The notes below the pieces were generated by a model. It was not told where the DNA came from and ran no database searches. It saw nothing but the letters and a program-made list of their open reading frames with translations. From Pantoea cypripedii (GTDB lineage: Bacteria; Pseudomonadota; Gammaproteobacteria; Enterobacterales; Enterobacteriaceae), in NCBI RefSeq assembly GCF_011395035.1, contig NZ_CP024768.1, positions 1,959,286 through 2,023,285 of the forward strand: a DNA stretch of 64,000 nucleotides, written 5' to 3'. Made by a program: the position numbers and the translations under genes. This document shows, one piece after another, positions 59,701 through 64,000 of the stretch (position 1 is its first letter; every line of letters starts with the position of its first letter).

Positions 59701-62293
59701 CTGGTTCCCTCGATGCGTTTAGAAAAAAATCCTGATCGATATCGGATATATCTTCCAGCGCCAGGTTGCAGAGTTTTTTTGAGACATCGGCTAAAGCCTG
59801 ATAGTCAGATTTAAGCTGGCTGGCTTGTATTCCACCTTGTTGCAGTTTTTGATGAATGATATGGTTGAAATATAATGTGCGAACCAGCAGACCTCCTTCG
59901 GCTTCGAGTCTGTTAATAAAATCAAACATCCTGAATTTTCCCGTATCCAGCAGATGATTAAAAAAGGAGAACTTTGTTAATAGATAATTTTCTGAAAGAC
60001 GCAGTAATGCCTGAGTGCCAAACTGTATTAATTTATTTTTTGCAAGATTGATGAGTTTATTATCATCGCAGATGATACCTGCAGCGATAGTTAATAACAT
60101 ACCGTTTTTTGATAACACAATTTCATCACTCACATCCAGTTTGTTGCTTAAACGAAAGCAGGGTAGGTTGTTTTTAATAAATTCGAGATGGAGAAATTGT
60201 AGTTTTTCAATTGCTGTTTCATTTTCCAAAAAACGAGGTGGCGTTGTATTCGGCATTGTTATCGTTGCTATCAGGTTGTTTTTAAATCTGTTTTGTAAGT
60301 CTATCTGGATATTTGCCAGTGAGGAAAATGAAGTGAATTCTGGTTTTACGATCTGTGTAAGGATATTGAAGGTCTCAGATAACAATTTACCTGAATCAGG
60401 TATGGCACGATCTATAGCATTAAGAAGTATATCGGCCAGTTGTTGTTTTCCTTCTCCGGATTTCACCCAGGCTTTCAACAGCTCTTTATTGCTGGAAAAA
60501 TACGAGTGCTTAAAGAGTTGAGCCGCAAACTGGAAAGATTCGTTATCATCAAACGCATATTGTTGACGATTTTTCATCACTAATTTTCTTGCCACGGTGA
60601 CGATTTTATCCAGAAGGGGGAGTTGAGAGTGGGTGTCTCCCGTCATACGGGTAAAAAAAACATGAATGACGTTATCAATTTGTTTAGGCGTCATCTGTCT
60701 GAGCCAGTGATCTATCTTCTCGAACATTTCATTAAGATCGCGGGCGACCAGCGGTATGTAAGGTACCCGGCACGATCCTGCTGCACTCACTTCATCAGTC
60801 CGGCCAAACAACCGGGTCATACTATCGGGGGTTGTAGCAGGAACTGATGTGGTCAACCCCCGGGAATCTGTTGTTGAGGGGGATCTGGGCGGAAACCGAA
60901 AGGCAAATAAAATCCTTTTATCTCGTTCGAACAGGTTGACCTCGTGATCAATCTGTTCAGCTGGCGATAATGATGCTGACAGCGTTTCGGCAGGCGGCGA
61001 CGTTTCTTCCACTTCATCCGGCAAGTAAAAATCCTCCCAGTCAAAGAACGGGGAGAGGAATGAATTCTGTTCACGCGCACTATTGGCATCTCCGGCGCTG
61101 TACTGCGCCCCGACCATCGGCAGAAAATTCCAGTCTGCTGATGCCGCCCGCAGTGGTTCCCCGGCGAGAACGGGTGCGGGAAGCAGGTCCGGCTGGTGGC
61201 TGAAGGTGACGGGAATAGCAGCGCGTGAAGCGGGACAGACGCCGTCATCGCCTGCTCCGGCAATGCGCAGGGGGACACGATAAAGCCGCGAGGGATAAGC
61301 GGTGGTGGCGGCGTTCAGCTGGCGGTTGATTTCTATTTCGGGAACGCCGTAATTGCTGATACAGACTTCGGTGGCGAGGTTGTGTTCGATGCCGACACCG
61401 GCGATGTCGAAGCCTGTGGTCAGATTGCCGGTATGGCTGACCAGCTCAGCAGGACATTTAGGCAGCCGCAGGCAGCGCGACTGTCCTTTGCTGAGATGCA
61501 GGGTCGGGAGTGTCACATCCCCCGGCAGATTGATAACGGTTCTGTCCGGTGTGAACCACTGTTCGGCATCGGGGCCGGTATTATCTTCAGTGAGGATGCT
61601 GGCACTGAGCAGCTGGCGGGTGTGTGGGGATGAGGCAGAAGAGGCGAGCTGAGGCAGAGCCACCCCGGCCCAGACGCTGAAGTAAGGCGCCAGGCGACAG
61701 ACCGCCGGGAGCAGGAGCGTGGCGCGTGGCTGCCAGAAAGCCATATTTTCGAGGCAGGCGGTGAGCTTATGCATAAATTCGCGACAAACCTGTTGTTCCT
61801 GCAGTGGCAGGCTGGCGAGCCACGTGTGCTGGCTGGCGACGAAGGTGTCAATCCGCCGGAGTGCACAGGTCGCCAGCTGTGGCGAGGTGGCGGAAAGGGC
61901 GAAGGTATTGAGGCGGTAAATAAACGCATTCACGGCGGGATAAGCAGAGGTGACGGTCAGCAGCTGAAGGCGCTGAGCGTCAGCCTGATGTATGGCCTGT
62001 TGTTGCAGCAGGGAAAATATCCATCGTGTCACCAGCTGCGCGGCGGCGAGCGGTGGCGTCTCAATGCCTGAAGGGCTGGATCGTGTGAGGATGCTGAGAT
62101 AGCCGGAGGCATTAGAGAGACTCTGTCGCAGCGCTTCAGAAGGGGAGCGTGGCAGGCGGTGGTTGCTGTAGAGATGCGCCAGGCTGTTACGCAGGGAACG
62201 GCAGAACCGGCTCAGGGGAAAGGTGGACAGAGGTGCAGATTCAGGTACGGCCCGGCCGGTAGCCGGTGTGGAAACAGGGGCTGCTCCTTGCAT
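56708..62293 (-). CDS. Giant protein with C-terminal HEIDH zinc-metalloprotease-type motif (copy A)
   Basis: An 1861-residue protein, first of the tandem pair. It begins MQGAAPVSTPATGRAVPESA, is Ser/Pro/Ala-rich at the start and has no Sec signal, which would fit a type III-like or contact-dependent export signal. The middle (about 460-1400) is AT-rich in DNA and mostly helical in appearance. The C-terminal part has KQIAAHEIDHVNNG (His1665-His1669) and PEVYIESYN. AAGGAG lies 7 nt before the ATG. The motif is unlike the HEFGH of anthrax-type M34 proteases, so the placement is open. It probably has a 130-bp promoter region upstream (62294-62426), in which I see no clear consensus or hrp box. 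Confidence 0.87.
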   Translation of the reverse strand: MQGAAPVSTPATGRAVPESAPLSTFPLSRFCRSLRNSLAHLYSNHRLPRSPSEALRQSLSNASGYLSILTRSSPSGIETPPLAAAQLVTRWIFSLLQQQAIHQADAQRLQLLTVTSAYPAVNAFIYRLNTFALSATSPQLATCALRRIDTFVASQHTWLASLPLQEQQVCREFMHKLTACLENMAFWQPRATLLLPAVCRLAPYFSVWAGVALPQLASSASSPHTRQLLSASILTEDNTGPDAEQWFTPDRTVINLPGDVTLPTLHLSKGQSRCLRLPKCPAELVSHTGNLTTGFDIAGVGIEHNLATEVCISNYGVPEIEINRQLNAATTAYPSRLYRVPLRIAGAGDDGVCPASRAAIPVTFSHQPDLLPAPVLAGEPLRAASADWNFLPMVGAQYSAGDANSAREQNSFLSPFFDWEDFYLPDEVEETSPPAETLSASLSPAEQIDHEVNLFERDKRILFAFRFPPRSPSTTDSRGLTTSVPATTPDSMTRLFGRTDEVSAAGSCRVPYIPLVARDLNEMFEKIDHWLRQMTPKQIDNVIHVFFTRMTGDTHSQLPLLDKIVTVARKLVMKNRQQYAFDDNESFQFAAQLFKHSYFSSNKELLKAWVKSGEGKQQLADILLNAIDRAIPDSGKLLSETFNILTQIVKPEFTSFSSLANIQIDLQNRFKNNLIATITMPNTTPPRFLENETAIEKLQFLHLEFIKNNLPCFRLSNKLDVSDEIVLSKNGMLLTIAAGIICDDNKLINLAKNKLIQFGTQALLRLSENYLLTKFSFFNHLLDTGKFRMFDFINRLEAEGGLLVRTLYFNHIIHQKLQQGGIQASQLKSDYQALADVSKKLCNLALEDISDIDQDFFLNASREPAGLEVCFITAENTSDAVKKRHFIGFTLAAHSERIRRCYTVSEIPALNNFVALLAYNDSENYRNKEQYTSWINYRGKADFIARLSGQNIGLMSQSTFFVSDKITVPAASAGESWKSYIQNLSQSIVSQRFPEMNTTSTVSSSTSLNTLINFTGNLISQFIPIESCKQALNDVLEKPDTATKVLLTLEDAMLCLYDLSPEGESSKLVKSLAYVARSVIGKITEKIREETKRTSAQFNAEPGNIPVLQEQIYLEDSQIKHVLANSSLFSADFNWMLHNNSLNLRQLPPQIKFLNVVWNMITDQIYCKANTTQGVRNYRVDQENLTLLPSDHEIPDHELHTQDLALNVNSFLTQIKNGTLDALKIARLEEDMTVVDKYGYVYFKKEFNEINFARANITDLFFNNLIAPAGWKPVNLWVKNDDGDMIITEWRDNHGHSQFQQLSKFSDFFRSWTGEPHNNNERSQRIKRDVSTPAPDYTDIISPMTYGYRIVNPYEDYQRIAAMKELITEGSKLPDPPHFAEIECRKMMQDLERNLPFGVLEQKFPAAREFIRKFAQWDIPAVINAGFKKFTKAIELFHQIYPEENTFYPKAVLLIEKLEALDRKITAFRYRNQAWRDKVAIYYDRYPAREIKVNSRINKILDSLSSPSPGSRDTAKYILKTRTTQDMVRNYPEFYARLTDNLKELQAQARMTSNLFNNRLYRNVMGDTLYEFTGVKFSQDEIASFTSDFRRMQNHIIATTPDKFRIFEERFSRDGKLVSGCFKDDAEKILFSTGDLAFTNLNDNHKYIYVQKILNDDLFKQIAAHEIDHVNNGLDLAYTPPEVYIESYNLIKKFSFSGIQQIGKELLSDRGHLVDYLMRDKDFLSNFCEQLIRYAKDPVHRVKIGDFQHNYLGKNAVHYRNRYSDEAIAKRSELKNLVAIAYNDHPFLLYFFKQNADFMISLWHRLAGIANKYFNQDRTISEEETAKFELLKSLVLKAGAAMLDEVNAGASTSNAGQGSQR
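60910..62285. repeat. Long direct repeat, 5' part of giant gene copy A (partner 55305-56690)
   Basis: Partner of the segment at 55305-56690. The sharp boundary and high similarity suggest recent duplication or repeated gene conversion limited to the N-terminal domain. Confidence 0.9.
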
Positions 62294-62426
62294 GCGAAAC
62301 TCCTTAACGGTAAAAACCGGAACATCTGTCCAAAACAGGCTAAAACCTGGCTGCGGCTCTGGATTTTGACAAGCAAGGGATCGTGATGAAATGATGAAAA
62401 ATTTCTGAGCGGAGACCTGACAGGGT

Positions 62427-64000
62427 CTAGCCGTACCAGCTATAACCGCGTGGTACGCGAGAAAATCCGGCTTCTTTCAGAGCGGGCAGCAGCGGTGATT
62501 GCCCGGCGGGAAGATCATCGATGCGCTCCAGCGTAAAGTTAAGATGCTTCTCGCGTTTGAGTGCCACACCCAGCGCCAGCACCGCTGCATACATTTCATC
62601 GCTGGTCACGGCGGCAGCAAAAGTCATTAGCTCCTTACCCCCCTGAGGCAAATAAAGCAGCACCTGGCCACGAGCAATCACCATCAGTGCGCCATTACGG
62701 CGTACCGGTCGATTACCGGCCAGACTCTGTGGCCACGGTAGCTGTACACCAAAAGGATTAGCAGGATCAAGGACGGCAAGGGCAACAGGGCTGGTGCCAA
62801 AATGCGGGTTGCCCGCGAGCTGGCGCAAGCGATCAATCACCGTATGATCAGCAAACTGGGCTGCCCCCATACCTGCAACAAATCTGCCTCGCAGCAGCCG
62901 CCCGGCATCTTCCAGCCCGCGCAGCATGGGTTGTAATGCCGGAAATCCTCCCGGCACCTGTTCCGCGATGGCCGCACCACGGCTAATGACACCAAAGCGA
63001 TCCAGCATATTTTCCGTCAGCGCCAGTGCGCGCTCGGTATCGGCGATGGCCGGGCGCGTAATCAGCGACCAGCGGCCAGCCATGCTGTTCAGGGCCGGAC
63101 CGGTGCTGATACGCGCAGCGGGTGTGGCGTAACTGAGGCGTCCGCGCCGATGACGACTGGGACGGGCACGTGGCGCGCTGGTATTGCTGCTCAGCGTGCG
63201 CAGTGCTGACCAGGTATCGGTGGTGAGATAACCACGCCAGGCCAGATCCCACATCGCTTCATAGATGAGTGACGCGTCAGAATGTTCATCTGTCAGACGC
63301 GGAAGCAATTGCCGCACAAACCAGCCGCTGCCGTCCTGCAACAGTTCCAGCAGCGAATGTTGTAGCGGCGTCAGCGCAACCGCTTTTCCTTCGTCTGGCG
63401 CAGACAGCGTTTCAGCGGCGTAATCATTCAAATGTAATGATACCAGGCCTTCACTGGCACCCTGCGCGCGCTGACCGCTCCAGATCACCTCGCCGCTGGC
63501 GAGGAGTTCATCCAGCATGGCAGGCTGGTAATCACGGACCCGCACGGGAAGAATGTGTGATTCCCACAACGCAGCGGGCAATGCGATACCGGCCAGCTGT
63601 TCAATCACGCGCAGCACCCCATTGACGCCACTAAATGCGCCCTGGGCCTGACGGGTGGCGGCATCACTCACTATCCCATGGCGTTCCAGCAGCAGGGCGA
63701 CGAAGACCGCCTGATCAACCGGTTTGGTGGCTTCCCGTGCCGCCTGCAATGAACGCACACGCAGGCGACGGAAGACAGTTTGCGCCACCCATTGCGGTTC
63801 CTGAGTGTCGGATGCGGTGAAGTCACCTTTCAGCACTTTGTCCTGCTGACGTAACACCTCCAGTGCATCATCCGCGACCGCGCGTCCCAGGCCGAAATGC
63901 AGGGCAATCTGCGATGAGGTAAACAACGCATGGGTGCGGGCGAAACGGCTGATCAGATCGTACAACGGGCGCGCCACGGGCTGCAGTAGCGCGGATGGCA
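62427..64000 (-). CDS. lhr: Lhr-type large ATP-dependent helicase, C-terminal part (cut by window edge)
   Basis: About 524 C-terminal codons of the ~1500-residue Lhr DNA helicase are visible; the frame stays open to the right edge. The visible part is the Lhr C-terminal domain: a winged-helix-like start (ISRFARTHALFTSSQIALHFGLG), VFRRLRVRSLQAAREATKPV, GVNGVLRVIEQLAGIALPAALWE and ILPVRVRDYQPAMLDELLASGEVIWSG. The helicase core is outside the window. Its GTG at 63977 is internal and not the real start. Lhr acts in DNA repair with RNase T in E. coli. Confidence 0.88.
   Translation of the reverse strand, partial: PSALLQPVARPLYDLISRFARTHALFTSSQIALHFGLGRAVADDALEVLRQQDKVLKGDFTASDTQEPQWVAQTVFRRLRVRSLQAAREATKPVDQAVFVALLLERHGIVSDAATRQAQGAFSGVNGVLRVIEQLAGIALPAALWESHILPVRVRDYQPAMLDELLASGEVIWSGQRAQGASEGLVSLHLNDYAAETLSAPDEGKAVALTPLQHSLLELLQDGSGWFVRQLLPRLTDEHSDASLIYEAMWDLAWRGYLTTDTWSALRTLSSNTSAPRARPSRHRRGRLSYATPAARISTGPALNSMAGRWSLITRPAIADTERALALTENMLDRFGVISRGAAIAEQVPGGFPALQPMLRGLEDAGRLLRGRFVAGMGAAQFADHTVIDRLRQLAGNPHFGTSPVALAVLDPANPFGVQLPWPQSLAGNRPVRRNGALMVIARGQVLLYLPQGGKELMTFAAAVTSDEMYAAVLALGVALKREKHLNFTLERIDDLPAGQSPLLPALKEAGFSRVPRGYSWYG

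Noticed and set aside
62294..62426. Search for an HrpL-type hrp box before the giant genes
   Set aside because: No GGAACC-N15/16-CCAC pattern is present on the minus strand, so type III co-regulation is not supported by sequence.
1..64000. tRNA or rRNA genes
   Set aside because: No cloverleaf-like or rRNA-like conserved segments were recognised on either strand by reading; a dedicated scan (for example tRNAscan-SE) was not possible here.

Overview
The window looks like a chromosome or large plasmid of a plant- or insect-associated member of the Enterobacterales, most likely Erwiniaceae (Pantoea/Erwinia type). This is inferred from gene content and intergenic structure: a DgcZ homologue with its zinc ligands at the same positions as in E. 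coli, a PQQ-dependent glucose dehydrogenase, a TisB/IstR-like SOS locus, and two families of short GC-rich intergenic palindromes scattered between operons. Most genes are GC-rich with enteric codon use. A few islands are clearly more AT-rich: the glycosyltransferase region at 11.1-12.6 kb, 46.6-50.0 kb, and most of the giant genes at 51.1-62.3 kb.

Layout. 0-0.3 kb: the end of an IS481-family element. 0.3-6.7 kb: a minus-strand operon with an enolase-superfamily enzyme and a five-gene peptide/nickel-type ABC importer. 7.0-8.15 kb: a Fur-box-controlled iron-siderophore binding protein. 8.16-8.67 kb: a compact locus with a LexA box, a 29-residue TisB-like hydrophobic peptide and a divergent antisense RNA. 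8.8-16.5 kb: an MFS exporter, a hexapeptide acetyltransferase, a GT-D glycosyltransferase, membrane glucose dehydrogenase, a LysE exporter and an Asp/Glu racemase-like protein. 16.7-23.2 kb: a complete RND efflux operon (adaptor, pump, outer-membrane factor) followed by a TetR gene. 23.2-24.6 kb: a TetR/pirin divergent pair around a perfect 14-bp palindrome.

24.9-38.4 kb is a catabolic island. A plus-strand operon (SDR, NTF2-like, FAH, DUF3500, porin, RidA) leads to a PadR-DUF2218 fusion regulator. A convergent minus-strand operon encodes a homoprotocatechuate-type ring-cleavage dioxygenase, an MFS transporter, a flavin monooxygenase, an amidohydrolase-fold protein, a FAH protein, HpaH and HpaI. 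The same 22-bp bipartite motif lies before the plus operon, before the minus operon and, in weaker form, before padR, so one regulator probably controls the whole island.

38.8-46.6 kb: two secreted alpha/beta hydrolases, a two-component system, a DipZ-like thiol-redox protein, and a LysR/aldehyde dehydrogenase divergent pair. 46.8-51.1 kb: a zinc-sensing diguanylate cyclase, a RES/Xre toxin-antitoxin pair, an orphan two-gene unit and a periplasmic lactonase. 51.1-62.3 kb: two tandem giant genes of about 1860 codons, each with a zinc-protease-type HEIDH motif near the C terminus and nearly identical first ~455 codons. 62.4-64.0 kb: the C-terminal part of the Lhr helicase, running off the right edge.

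The strongest candidates for something not previously described are the TisB/IstR-like locus with its 17-nt antisense match, the twin giant HEIDH proteins, and the PadR-DUF2218 regulon with its unusual enzymes.
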